Shown here: positions 10,883-18,794 of the stretch, piece by piece
Layout: each line of letters opens with the position of its first letter
Position numbering within the stretch: position 1 is the stretch's first letter
Notes under the pieces: generated by a model
Database searches by the model: none
What the model was told of the DNA's origin: nothing
The model's input: only the letters and a program-made list of their open reading frames with translations
From: Desulfotignum sp.
GTDB taxonomy: Bacteria > Desulfobacterota > Desulfobacteria > Desulfobacterales > Desulfobacteraceae
Direction: 5' to 3'
Length of the DNA: 64,000 bases
Assembly: GCA_011389575.1 (NCBI GenBank)
Contig: JAABUB010000003.1
Span: forward strand, 1-64,000
Translations under genes and position numbers: made by a program

Positions 10883-10910
10883 TTTACTTCTCTCTGGTTC
10901 ATGGTATAAT
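10883..10910 (+). promoter_or_regulatory. Sigma70-type promoter of hicAB
   Basis: A perfect -10 hexamer TATAAT at 10905-10910 is preceded, with a 16-base spacer, by TTTACT at 10883-10888 (4 of 6 matches to the -35 consensus). The predicted start point falls just upstream of the hicA GTG at 10939. The surrounding DNA is clearly more AT-rich than recQ. Confidence 0.6.
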
Positions 10911-10938
10911 CTTTTTGTCTTAATATTGGAGTAAAAAA

Positions 10939-11130
10939 GTGAAATTCAGTGAGCTTGTCAGATTACTTGAACGTAATGGGTTCAAAATTATCAAAGAAAA
11001 AGGCTCGATAAGATATTACCGTAAATCTGGATGGAATAAATTGATACGGGTTGATTATCACGGTTCAAAAGAAGTTCCAACGGGAACGTGTCATCAAATC
11101 CTAAAAGCAGCAGGAATACACAAACAATAA
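10939..11130 (+). CDS. hicA: HicA-family mRNA interferase toxin (atypical active site)
   Basis: HicA toxins are small double-stranded-RNA-binding-fold RNases that cut mRNA and are neutralised by HicB. The 63-residue product aligns along its whole length: an N-terminal helix (ELVRLLERNGFKIIKE), the beta hairpin, the VDYHGSKEVPTGT stretch and the C-terminal ILKAAGI helix. It starts with GTG after a GGAG site. Unlike most HicA proteins, where the first strand carries G-S-H with the catalytic histidine, this one has G22-S23-I24, so the usual catalytic His is isoleucine. Either this subfamily uses another residue or the toxin is weak or inactive. hicB follows 15 bases downstream, giving the standard toxin-first order. 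Confidence 0.85.
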   Translation: MKFSELVRLLERNGFKIIKEKGSIRYYRKSGWNKLIRVDYHGSKEVPTGTCHQILKAAGIHKQ

Positions 11131-11145
11131 AAGGAGTAAATAGAA

Positions 11146-11391
11146 ATGATCGAATTACCCTATTCATTAATTATCGAAGCAACCGAGGAACCGGATTATT
11201 TCGGTTTTTTTTCACCAGATCTGGAGGGGTTCTCAGGCATAGGTCATTCTGTGGAAGATTGTTTGTTCAAAGCCAAATGGGGTATGAAGGAACATGTCGA
11301 AGTTCTTAAGCAAGAAGGTCTTCCGGTCCCTTTAGAAAAGACAGATCCTAAAATTATTGTTCAGAACGAAAAGAAGATGGAAATTGCCTGA
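11146..11391 (+). CDS. hicB: HicB-family antitoxin
   Basis: HicB binds and inhibits HicA. The 81-residue product has the degenerate RNase H-like HicB fold: YSLIIEATEEPDYFGFFSPDLEGF followed by GHSVEDCLFKAKWGMKEHVE and the conserved EGLPVPLE segment. No separate DNA-binding tail is obvious, so autoregulation may use the strand-helix face or be absent. The ribosome site AAGGAG lies at good spacing. The gene ends 14 bases before the stop of the convergent dctM. Confidence 0.88.
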   Translation: MIELPYSLIIEATEEPDYFGFFSPDLEGFSGIGHSVEDCLFKAKWGMKEHVEVLKQEGLPVPLEKTDPKIIVQNEKKMEIA

Positions 11392-11405
11392 TGCATAGTA
11401 AATAT

Positions 11406-12686
11406 TCAGGAGATGAGAAACAGGCTCAACCCCGGCCAGTAGGTGATGATGAGCACCGCCAGCAGCAGCACCAGCATGAAGGGGATGGTGGCCCGGTAGA
11501 TCGTCATGATGGGCTTGTTGAACCGGTACCCGGCGATGAACAGGTTCATGCCCACCGGCGGGGTGAAATACCCGATCTGCATGTTGGCTAAAAAGATAAT
11601 GCCCAGGTGGACCGGATGAATACCGTATTCCATGGCCACCGGCAGCATCAGCGGCACCATGATGACAATGGCGGAAAAAATATCCAGCATGGTGCCCAGC
11701 ATCAGCAGAAACAGGTTCAGCAGGATCAGAAACACCCATTTGCTGGCAATGAACTGCTGGCACAGGGCAAACAGTTTCATGGGGACCTGGGCGTCAATGA
11801 GAAAGTTGGTAAATGCCAGAGATACCCCCAGAATGAGGAGAATGCCTCCCACCATAATCATGGATTCCCTGATAATGGACGGCAGGCGCGACCATTTGAC
11901 TTCGCGGTATATCAGCATTTCCACCACCAGCACATACATGGCTGACACGGCAGCAGCCTCTGACACGGCAAAATATCCAGAGTAAATACCGGCAAATACA
12001 AATATGGGCAGCGGGATTTCCCAGGCTGCAGCCCGGAGGGCGGACAGGCAGTTTTTTACGGAAAACCGGGTTAAGGGCACCGGGTTATGCCGGTTGGCCC
12101 GGATACTCCAGGCAGACAGCAGAAGGATCATGACCAGGGCCGGCAGTATCCCGGCGGCAAACAGTTTTTCAATGCTGATATCTGCACCGGCATCCATCTG
12201 CTGGGCAATGATGCCGTAGAGAATCAGGGGAAGAGATGGGGGCAGCAGCAGCCCCAGGCTTCCTGAGGTGGTGACAAGCCCCAGGCTGAAGTTTTCACCA
12301 TAGCCGTCCTGTTTTAAAGCCGGGTACAGCAGTGCCCCCATGGCAACAATGGTCACCCCGGAAGCGCCTGTAAAGGCGGTGAACAGGGCACATACCACAA
12401 AGGCCACAATGGCAAGCCCCCCGGGCATCCACCCCAGAAAGGCCCGGGTCAGGCCCACCAGCCTGTATGCGGCTTTGCTTTCCGCCAGAAGGTACCCGGT
12501 AAAAGTAAACAGGGGAAGGGCCACCAGGATGGGGGTGTCGGCAATGCGGTACAGCTCGATGGCCACCACGGACAGGTCGATGCCCAGCATGGTAAAACCT
12601 GCCATGGCCGCCCCGGTGAGCACCGTGAACAAAGGGGCCCCCAGCAGGGTCATGAGAACAAGGCTGGTGATGACCAGAAAAATCAT
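11406..12686 (-). CDS. dctM: TRAP transporter large permease (DctM type)
   Basis: This is the 12-TM ion-coupled transport subunit of a tripartite ATP-independent periplasmic transporter. The 426-residue length, the repeated hydrophobic helices, the G-x-S-G-V-T-like loop (FTGASGVTIVAMG) and LGLLLPPSLPLILYG are family features, as is the C-terminal PPVGMNLFIAGY motif. Transport is expected to be driven by a sodium or proton gradient. The start overlaps the end of dctQ (ATGA), and the gene is last in a six-gene operon that also encodes TatT, a GDH homologue and a glutamate-synthase-like protein. It converges on hicB. Confidence 0.95.
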   Translation of the reverse strand: MIFLVITSLVLMTLLGAPLFTVLTGAAMAGFTMLGIDLSVVAIELYRIADTPILVALPLFTFTGYLLAESKAAYRLVGLTRAFLGWMPGGLAIVAFVVCALFTAFTGASGVTIVAMGALLYPALKQDGYGENFSLGLVTTSGSLGLLLPPSLPLILYGIIAQQMDAGADISIEKLFAAGILPALVMILLLSAWSIRANRHNPVPLTRFSVKNCLSALRAAAWEIPLPIFVFAGIYSGYFAVSEAAAVSAMYVLVVEMLIYREVKWSRLPSIIRESMIMVGGILLILGVSLAFTNFLIDAQVPMKLFALCQQFIASKWVFLILLNLFLLMLGTMLDIFSAIVIMVPLMLPVAMEYGIHPVHLGIIFLANMQIGYFTPPVGMNLFIAGYRFNKPIMTIYRATIPFMLVLLLAVLIITYWPGLSLFLIS

Positions 12687-13198
12687 GAGGGATTTCCAGA
12701 ACCAGATGGATTTTCAGGATTTTCAGAGTCAAAGGTTACGAACCTGCGAAAGAAAAAGAGCAGGTACCGGATACCCATGACAAGAAACGCCACCGGTATG
12801 ATGATTTCACACACCCATGCCGGGACCCCGGCAAAGGCTGTCATGCCGTCAGCCATTTCCATGTATACAAACCGGGCACTGTGCCAGGTCATGATTAGGC
12901 AGATCAGGGCGGTGAACCCGTGGGTAACAAGGGTAGAGACATGTTTGGCAGCAGGGGGCAGGTACCGGAAGATCACATCGATGCGGATATGGTTGTCAGA
13001 CCGGCTGGCTGCCATTGCCCCCAAAAGACCGGTCCAGAGCACCAGTACCCGGACCAGGGAATCCCCCCACACAATGCCGGAACCAAAAAAATTGCGCAGC
13101 CCGATCTGGGCCACAGCCAGACCGATCATGGCCAGAAGCAGCCCTACCAGGATGCTGTCTTCAATTTCCTGTAACAATCGGATAACAATATCAGTCAT
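12683..13198 (-). CDS. dctQ: TRAP transporter small permease (DctQ type)
   Basis: The small permease has four transmembrane helices and links the binding protein to DctM. The 171-residue product starting MTDIVIRLL shows helices around LVGLLLAMIGLAVAQIGLR, LVLWTGLLGAMAASR, TALICLIMTWHSARF and IIIPVAFLVMGIRYLLF, plus the typical S-D-N-H-I-R-I-D loop after helix 2. A longer reading frame to 13270 exists, but its extra 24 residues are the dctP 3' end in another frame. The start at 13198 overlaps the dctP stop by eight bases, indicating translational coupling. Confidence 0.93.
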   Translation of the reverse strand: MTDIVIRLLQEIEDSILVGLLLAMIGLAVAQIGLRNFFGSGIVWGDSLVRVLVLWTGLLGAMAASRSDNHIRIDVIFRYLPPAAKHVSTLVTHGFTALICLIMTWHSARFVYMEMADGMTAFAGVPAWVCEIIIPVAFLVMGIRYLLFFFRRFVTFDSENPENPSGSGNPS

Positions 13199-14189
13199 GA
13201 AATTCTTTGAGCAGCTGGTCGATCTGTTCCACCACATCCTTTGGCAGCGTCCCTGCAGCCACCATTTCATCTGTCGCTCTGGCAGCGGTTATCCGCCATT
13301 CCTCCAGTACCGGCCCGGACGGGGTAATAAACTGGATCCCCTGGTTTTTCAAGGCGGCAATGGCTTTGATATCATCTGTGCGGTTCCGGGCATCGATATC
13401 TGCAAAGGTTTTTGTCATGATCTGTTTGACAATCGCCCGGTCTGGTTCGCCAATTTTTAAAAACTGTTTTTTGTCCACAGCCAGTATCCCGTATAAATAG
13501 ATCAGCGGAATATTGGTGACATATTTGATCTGGGTGTGCCACTGGAGGATCAGGGCGGCCACAGGAGAGGTGGCAACGGTATCGATGAGGCCCGACTGCA
13601 TGGCGGTCCGCACATCTGCCAGGGGCAGGGGAATGGGGGAGATCCCGAATACCCCCATGGTATCCTGGCTGACTTTGTCATTGTCCGGTATCCAGACCTT
13701 GCGTTTTCTCAGATCTGCCACACTTTCAACCCGCTCTTTGGACATGATATAGGCAAATCCGCCGCCGGTGAGGCCAAAGGTGACCAAACCGGCATCATAC
13801 AGGCCGTCCTGAATATATCGGTCCATGTGCTGCCGGACATGGTCCACCTGTTCCAGGGTGGAAAATTTCATGGGCTGGGCATAGATCTGGTTTCCCGGAA
13901 AAAAATCCGACAGTGTCCCCCCCACCACGGCGCCTCCGTGGAGCTGGCCCACCCGGATTTTGCGCAGCACAGCCTTGTCATTGCCCATGACACCGCCGGG
14001 GTAAAACCGGAATGTCACCCGGTTTTGGGTCTGGTCTGCCACCTGTTCAGCCCCCTGGCGCATTTTTTCCATCCACATGGACCCTTCCGGGGAAAGGGTG
14101 GCAATTTTCAGGGTGATACCCTGAGCAATGGCCGGGGCACCTCCCAAGAGCATCACCAGAATGACGGCGCAGTAAAGAACATGTTTCAT
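13191..14189 (-). CDS. dctP: TRAP transporter periplasmic binding protein (DctP/TatP type)
   Basis: The 332-residue product has a signal peptide (VILVMLLGGAPAIAQG) and a DctP fold: ITLKIATLSPEGSMWMEKM at the mature end, RFYPGGVMGNDKAVLRKIRVGQL, and the LPLADVRTAMQSGLIDTV helix. In most DctP proteins a conserved arginine in an L-R-V-P context forms a salt bridge to a ligand carboxylate. Here the matching stretch is RKRKVWIPD, with Trp166 at that position. This suggests a ligand that is not a simple carboxylate. The neighbouring TatT lipoprotein points to the TPAT subclass first described in Treponema, for which hydrophobic ligands were proposed. The ligand itself cannot be read from the sequence. 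Confidence 0.93.
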   Translation of the reverse strand: MKHVLYCAVILVMLLGGAPAIAQGITLKIATLSPEGSMWMEKMRQGAEQVADQTQNRVTFRFYPGGVMGNDKAVLRKIRVGQLHGGAVVGGTLSDFFPGNQIYAQPMKFSTLEQVDHVRQHMDRYIQDGLYDAGLVTFGLTGGGFAYIMSKERVESVADLRKRKVWIPDNDKVSQDTMGVFGISPIPLPLADVRTAMQSGLIDTVATSPVAALILQWHTQIKYVTNIPLIYLYGILAVDKKQFLKIGEPDRAIVKQIMTKTFADIDARNRTDDIKAIAALKNQGIQFITPSGPVLEEWRITAARATDEMVAAGTLPKDVVEQIDQLLKEFHD

Positions 14190-14203
14190 ATAAAAGACTC
14201 CGG

Positions 14204-15076
14204 TTAAAAATAATCATCAGCCGCATCCAGCAGAACTTTGGCCTGCTGCCGGGCATGGGTGTTCATCAGGGTATAGCCCTCTGCCACAGGATCGGCTGCC
14301 AGGACCTCTGTGAGCAGGCGGTCATGCAGGGTACGGTCAAAGGTCATTTTTGCATAGAGCCTGGCATACATCACCTTGGCCATGAGGTTTTTGCCTTTGG
14401 AAAGCGCAATGGCTTTTTCAAAAAAAACTCTGCCCTGTTCCGGCCTGCCCCCGAGGGCCGGGGGCAGGAATGTGGCCAAAGTGCCAAGGTACAGATATGC
14501 AGCCCCGTCCCGATAGGATTCATCCAGCTGGACCACCTTTTTCATGATGTCTTCAATGCGGGATATGTCTGCCAGGGCATTGAAATCATCTGTGTTGGCC
14601 ATGATCCAGCCGGACCAGGCCGCACCCAGGGAAAACAGGGCCGGCAGGCTGTTTTTGTCCAGGCTGTCAACAGCTGATTTGAAGTCGTCATAGGGTTTTT
14701 CGGTCAGGCTGCACGCCTGTCTGTCAGACAGGCAGATGGCTCTTTCTGCATAGTTCAGGGCCTTGGCAGCCAGTTTTTTGGATCGGGCCTCATCGGTGAC
14801 AAACACATCTGCATAGGCTGTGTACAAAAGGGCTGCTGTGGTGAGCATATCTTCTGCCTCCGGGTCCTGGCTGATGAGGCTGTCGATCATGAGCAAATAG
14901 GCCGGGGCACCGGCTTCCACCATGGCCGGGTCATCATTGTTCACAATGGTGTCGGACAGCTGGACCATCATCTTCGATGAGACGGAACATGCGGAAACAA
15001 GGAAAACAGCCGCAAAAACAACTGCCATCCGGATGAGAAGACAGCTGCCTGAAGCGGTGCCGGCAAAGGATTTCAT
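14204..15076 (-). CDS. tatT: TRAP-associated TPR lipoprotein TatT
   Basis: TatT is an outer or inner membrane-anchored TPR protein that partners the TRAP binding protein. The 290-residue product has a lipoprotein signal with lipobox LVSAC and then helical repeats matching the TatT family: YAEVF-like AYADVFVTDEARSKKLAAKAL, CLSDRQACSLTEKPYDDF, LFSLGAAWSGWIM and LGTLATFLPPALGGRPEQG. It lies 14 bases upstream of dctP and 14 bases downstream of the GDH homologue, so it belongs to one operon. TatT trimers from Treponema have been described as forming hydrophobic pores that dock the binding protein; that role is inferred here by family. Confidence 0.9.
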   Translation of the reverse strand: MKSFAGTASGSCLLIRMAVVFAAVFLVSACSVSSKMMVQLSDTIVNNDDPAMVEAGAPAYLLMIDSLISQDPEAEDMLTTAALLYTAYADVFVTDEARSKKLAAKALNYAERAICLSDRQACSLTEKPYDDFKSAVDSLDKNSLPALFSLGAAWSGWIMANTDDFNALADISRIEDIMKKVVQLDESYRDGAAYLYLGTLATFLPPALGGRPEQGRVFFEKAIALSKGKNLMAKVMYARLYAKMTFDRTLHDRLLTEVLAADPVAEGYTLMNTHARQQAKVLLDAADDYF

Positions 15077-15090
15077 GTCTGGGTAACTCC

Positions 15091-16437
15091 CTATACGCCC
15101 TGGTCGAGCATGGCATCCACCACCTTGACAAAGCCGGCGATATTGGCGCCTGCCAGGTAGTTGCCGGGTTGGCCGTATTCTTCGGCCGCATCCAGACAGA
15201 TTGTATGGATATTTTTCATAATGGTCTTCAGCCGGTCATCCACCTCCTGCCTGGGCCAGTTCAACCGCATGCTGTTCTGGGCCATTTCAAGGCCGGACAC
15301 TGCCACGCCCCCGGCATTGGCAGCCTTACCCGGCCCATAGAGAATTTTTTCTTCAAGAAAGATCTCCACAGCATCTGTGCTGCAGGGCATGTCCGCTCCC
15401 TCGCACACCAGGGCCACCTTGTTTTTCATCAGGTTTTGGGCATCTTTGCCGGTGAGTTCATTCTGGGTGGCGCAGGGGAGGGCACAGTCAGCGGGAATAT
15501 TCCACATGGGCTGGTGGTCGAGGGTGTGATCACGCTCCACATACACCGCATCGGAATATTTGTTTATATATTCCATTATGCGGCCCCGCCTGAAATTTTT
15601 CAGCCGTTTGATATAATCCAGTTTGCCTGCGTCAATGCCCTCTTCATCATAAATATAGCCTGCGGAATCCGACATGGTAAGCACCACCGCTCCCAGATCG
15701 ATGAGCTTTTCCGCCGTATGCTGGGCCACATTACCCGAACCCGAGATCAGGCATTTTTTTCCTTCCAGGGTCTGGTTTTTGGAGGCCAGCATCTGGGCCG
15801 CAAAATAGACAGTGCCGTATCCGGTGGCTTCGGGCCGGATCAGGCTGCCCCCCAGGGTCAGGCTTTTTCCGGTGAGAATACCGGAAAACTCTTTGTGTAT
15901 CTTTTTATACATGCCGAACAGATATCCGATCTCCCTGGCACCCACACCGATGTCTGCCGTGAGGATATCTTTGTTGGGACCGATATGGGCATGCAGTTCG
16001 GTCATGAAGCTCTGGCAGAAGCGCATGACTTCGCGGTCGGATCTGCCTTTGGGCTCGAAATCAGCACCGCCGCAGGCCCCGCCCATGTTCATGGTGGTCA
16101 AGGCATTCTTGAACACCTGCTCAAAGGCAAGAAACTTCATGATGCTCAGGCTGACAGAGGGATGAAACCGCACCCCCCCCACACAGGGGCCGATGGCGCT
16201 GTTCATGCCCACCCGGAATCCCCGGTTGATCTGTACCTGGCCCTGGTCATCCACCCAGGGCACGCAGAACATGAATACTTTTTCCGGTTCGGTGATCCGC
16301 TTGAGAATGGCTTCCCGGCGGTATTCCGGATGCCTGTCGATCAATGTCCGGACAGAGGCGGTCACGGTTTCCACAGCCTGGTGAAATTCATGTTCACCGG
16401 GATTTTTTGTCTTTATAAAAGACAGCATATCAGACAT
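15091..16437 (-). CDS. Glutamate dehydrogenase homologue lacking two active-site lysines
   Basis: The 448-residue product aligns end to end with hexameric NADP-type GDH (GdhA): GVRFHPSVSLSIMKF, FEQVFKNALTT, EVMRFCQSFMTEL, the GGSLIRPEATGYG nucleotide-binding region, GSGNVAQHTAEKL and the C-terminal GANIAGFVKVVDAML are clear. Yet where GDH has G-P-Y-K-G-G this protein has G-P-C85-V86-G-G, and where GDH has M-G-G-G-K-G-G it has M-G-G-A-C122-G-G. Those lysines (89 and 125 in the Clostridium symbiosum enzyme) hold the substrate carboxylate and act in catalysis. K110, the aspartate of ADIGVGAREIG and the NAD(P) fold remain. The frame is intact, so the gene looks maintained with altered chemistry or a non-catalytic role. 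Start 16437 is chosen for its GGAGG site. It lies 17 bases after the upstream gene. Confidence 0.9.
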   Translation of the reverse strand: MSDMLSFIKTKNPGEHEFHQAVETVTASVRTLIDRHPEYRREAILKRITEPEKVFMFCVPWVDDQGQVQINRGFRVGMNSAIGPCVGGVRFHPSVSLSIMKFLAFEQVFKNALTTMNMGGACGGADFEPKGRSDREVMRFCQSFMTELHAHIGPNKDILTADIGVGAREIGYLFGMYKKIHKEFSGILTGKSLTLGGSLIRPEATGYGTVYFAAQMLASKNQTLEGKKCLISGSGNVAQHTAEKLIDLGAVVLTMSDSAGYIYDEEGIDAGKLDYIKRLKNFRRGRIMEYINKYSDAVYVERDHTLDHQPMWNIPADCALPCATQNELTGKDAQNLMKNKVALVCEGADMPCSTDAVEIFLEEKILYGPGKAANAGGVAVSGLEMAQNSMRLNWPRQEVDDRLKTIMKNIHTICLDAAEEYGQPGNYLAGANIAGFVKVVDAMLDQGV

Positions 16438-16454
16438 GGTACCCTCCTGTTTTT

Positions 16455-18038
16455 TCACGCGTCAATGATCTGCATGGCCTCGTTGCGATAGGCATCCATG
16501 ACATAGGCAATGTTGGTGATTTTGGCGCACTCTTCGGTCAAAGCAAAGATATCTCTGCGGCTGATATGGGGGACGGCCCAGTTTCTGGAGCCGGCCATGA
16601 TCTGCTGGAGCCCCACCTTGATCTTGTCCACCGCACTGAAGATGCCGATGGCACCAAGTGGCAGATCTTTTGCCGCATCACCATATTTTTCCTTGAGCAC
16701 CTCATAATTCATGAATATTTCCTCTTTGGTGGTACCATACCTGGATACGGTAGAGGGAAGCCCCCCGTCTTCGTTTCTCAGCCAGCGCTCCGCGTTTTTG
16801 CCCACCATGCCCGGAATCATCAGTGCCCGGCCCATGCAGACTGCCTTGCAGTACGGGGCACCCAGGGCCAGGGCCTTGAAAACATGGTCTTCAGAGGAAA
16901 ATCCGCCGGCAAAGGCAATATCCGGTACGGGCAGGCCGCGTTTGTCCAGGCGTTCACACAATTCAAAAGCCATGGCATGCAGGTAAATGGCGGGGATTCC
17001 CCATTCGGTCATCATCCGCCACGGGCTCATGCCGGTGCCGCCCGGTGCGCCGTCAATGGTGAGCAGATCGATTTTGGCCTCACTGGACCATTTGATGGCC
17101 ATGGCCAGTTCCCGCATGGGATATGCCCCGGTTTTCAGGGTGATCCGTCTGGCCCCCAGCTGACGCAGCCTTTCCACCTCTTTCATGAAACTTTCCTGGT
17201 CGATGAATCCCAGACGGGAATGGCGTTCAAACTGTTTTAACGGCCCGGCTTTGAAGGATGCCTGATGGGCCGGCATCTCCGGGTCCGGGGTGACGATATA
17301 GCCCCGTTTTTTCAGCTCGATGGCCCGTTTCAGGGAATTGACCTTGATTTCACCCCCGATGCATTTGGCCCCCTGTCCCCATTTGAGTTCAATGGTTTCC
17401 ACCCCCAGTTTGTCAATGACGTACTCGGCCACACCGTTGCGGGTGTCTTCCACGTTCATCTGTACCAGGATATCCCCGTATCCTTCGTGAAACCGCCGGT
17501 ATTCAGTGACCCGCCGGTCCATTTCCGGGGATTTTGTCACCCTGCCGTTTTTGTCCAGTTCCAGTGCAGGATCGATGCCGCAGACATTTTCACCGCACAC
17601 AAGGGTGATGCCGGAGATGGCGGCCCCTATGGCAAAATGCTCCCAGTTTTTCCGGGCAATATCGGTACTGCCCAGAGCCCCGGTGAATATGGGCACCTTC
17701 ATTTTCACCTTGTCTGTCACCCCGTATCGGGTTTCGGTGTTTACGGCGGGAAACGTGGCCTTGTCAGGGTCCGGTTCAATCCCCTTGGCCCCCAGGGCAT
17801 ATCCCATGATATTCAGATGGGAGTAATCCACGGGATAGTCCTTGTCCGCACCGGCGGTGATACTGCCGAAGGGTTCGGGGTACAAAAGTTCCCGGCCCCT
17901 GAAGGTGGCGTGGAACAGGTCGCAGTTGCCTTTGCATCCATCAATGCACCGGCTGCAGATACCGGACTGCGGTGCAATATTCCTGGACCGGTTTTTTGTC
18001 TGCAGGGCATCATTGGCATTGGGCCTTTGTAGATTCAT
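16455..18038 (-). CDS. FMN-binding glutamate-synthase-like protein with N-terminal four-cysteine motif
   Basis: The 527-residue product contains the FMN-binding TIM barrel of the glutamate synthase large subunit (Glu_synthase family): IELKWGQGAKCIGGE, DLLTIDGAPGGTGMSP and PDIAFAGGFSSEDHVFKALALGA. It lacks the amidotransferase and the GXGXG domain, so it is the stand-alone type seen in archaea and many anaerobes. An N-terminal cysteine group, C28-x2-C31-x3-C35-x3-C39, suggests an iron-sulfur or zinc site that could deliver electrons to FMN. The start at 18038 is supported by AGGAGG; a longer frame to 18092 has no such site. It is first in the operon with the GDH homologue and TRAP transporter. 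The true reaction is unknown; amine transfer to or from the imported compound is a guess. Confidence 0.88.
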   Translation of the reverse strand: MNLQRPNANDALQTKNRSRNIAPQSGICSRCIDGCKGNCDLFHATFRGRELLYPEPFGSITAGADKDYPVDYSHLNIMGYALGAKGIEPDPDKATFPAVNTETRYGVTDKVKMKVPIFTGALGSTDIARKNWEHFAIGAAISGITLVCGENVCGIDPALELDKNGRVTKSPEMDRRVTEYRRFHEGYGDILVQMNVEDTRNGVAEYVIDKLGVETIELKWGQGAKCIGGEIKVNSLKRAIELKKRGYIVTPDPEMPAHQASFKAGPLKQFERHSRLGFIDQESFMKEVERLRQLGARRITLKTGAYPMRELAMAIKWSSEAKIDLLTIDGAPGGTGMSPWRMMTEWGIPAIYLHAMAFELCERLDKRGLPVPDIAFAGGFSSEDHVFKALALGAPYCKAVCMGRALMIPGMVGKNAERWLRNEDGGLPSTVSRYGTTKEEIFMNYEVLKEKYGDAAKDLPLGAIGIFSAVDKIKVGLQQIMAGSRNWAVPHISRRDIFALTEECAKITNIAYVMDAYRNEAMQIIDA

Positions 18039-18112
18039 GTTTCCTCCTGATTCAATGAGTTGTGGGAACACGCAGCTTACATTGTATTGCACTGTATGGA
18101 AAGCTGGGGTAT

Positions 18113-18487
18113 TTACTCCAGTCGGCCTTTTAGCAAGTCCCCCAGACCGGCAAAAGGACTGGTGCCGCCCCCTTTGTCTGCATGGTTGTCCGACGGCCCG
18201 TCTGCATAGGCATCGGCAACCTGGTCCCGGGAATGCACATTATCATGGCAGTAAATGCACAGCAACTCCCAATTGCTGCCGTCCGGCGGATTGTTGTCAT
18301 GGTTGTGGTCCTTGTGGTGCACCGTCAGTTCCTTGAGACGTTTGCCTTCAAACTCCCTGCCGCAATGGCCGCAGATCCAGGGGAAAAGTTTGAGGGCCTT
18401 TTCCCGGTAGGTTTTTTCACGTGCCTGACGGGTTTTGTGTACCTCAGTAAGAATGGAATCTGATTTTGTGTTACCTGTGGCAGCCAT
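18113..18487 (-). CDS. YajD-family HNH nuclease
   Basis: This 124-residue protein is a small HNH endonuclease. The zinc-binding pair C-x2-C (ICGHCGREF) is followed by the active-site HHKDHNHDNNPPDGSNWELLC and a second C-x2-C-H-x2-H (CIYCHDNVH), which matches YajD of E. coli. The C-terminal 30 residues (rich in D, G and S) are variable. It is transcribed in the same direction as the glutamate-synthase-like gene, 74 bases upstream, and may have its own unit. Its cellular target is unknown; the family is generally chromosomal and not part of restriction systems. Confidence 0.88.
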   Translation of the reverse strand: MAATGNTKSDSILTEVHKTRQAREKTYREKALKLFPWICGHCGREFEGKRLKELTVHHKDHNHDNNPPDGSNWELLCIYCHDNVHSRDQVADAYADGPSDNHADKGGGTSPFAGLGDLLKGRLE

Positions 18488-18794
18488 GGGTGGTTTCCTT
18501 TGTTTTTAATGACAAATATGAAGATATATGTTTTTGTATGCAGATTTCTGGCCAAATGTCATGTATAAAAAAAATTTGCCGGTTTGGCAATCACAGAATT
18601 CGGCATCTGAATATTTGCCATAGCGCCGCACCTTCAGGGGCGGGCTTGGGACCAGGACACGGCATGGGACGATTGAAAAAACTGATGCCCTTATGGCAAA
18701 TATCCAGAGAGGTACGATTGTTTTTTCAAACTCCGGTATTTCATGGTATAGTGAACGGGCAATTGCGGTATGATTTCTGAGAGGACAATGATCC
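18488..18794. other. Intergenic region with a long-spaced inverted repeat
   Basis: This 307-base divergent spacer separates the HNH gene and the nfeD operon and holds no credible gene. A 12-base perfect inverted repeat, ATATTTGCCATA at 18611-18622 and TATGGCAAATAT at 18692-18703, spans 93 bases. A shorter TTGCC/GGCAA repeat lies near 18582-18596. A weak sigma70-like -10, TATAGT at 18747-18752, sits upstream of the nfeD start and may be its promoter. Confidence 0.4.

Noticed and set aside
15169..16491. 440-codon plus-strand open frame opposite the GDH homologue
   Set aside because: Antisense shadow of a well-conserved gene; no ribosome site and no domain.
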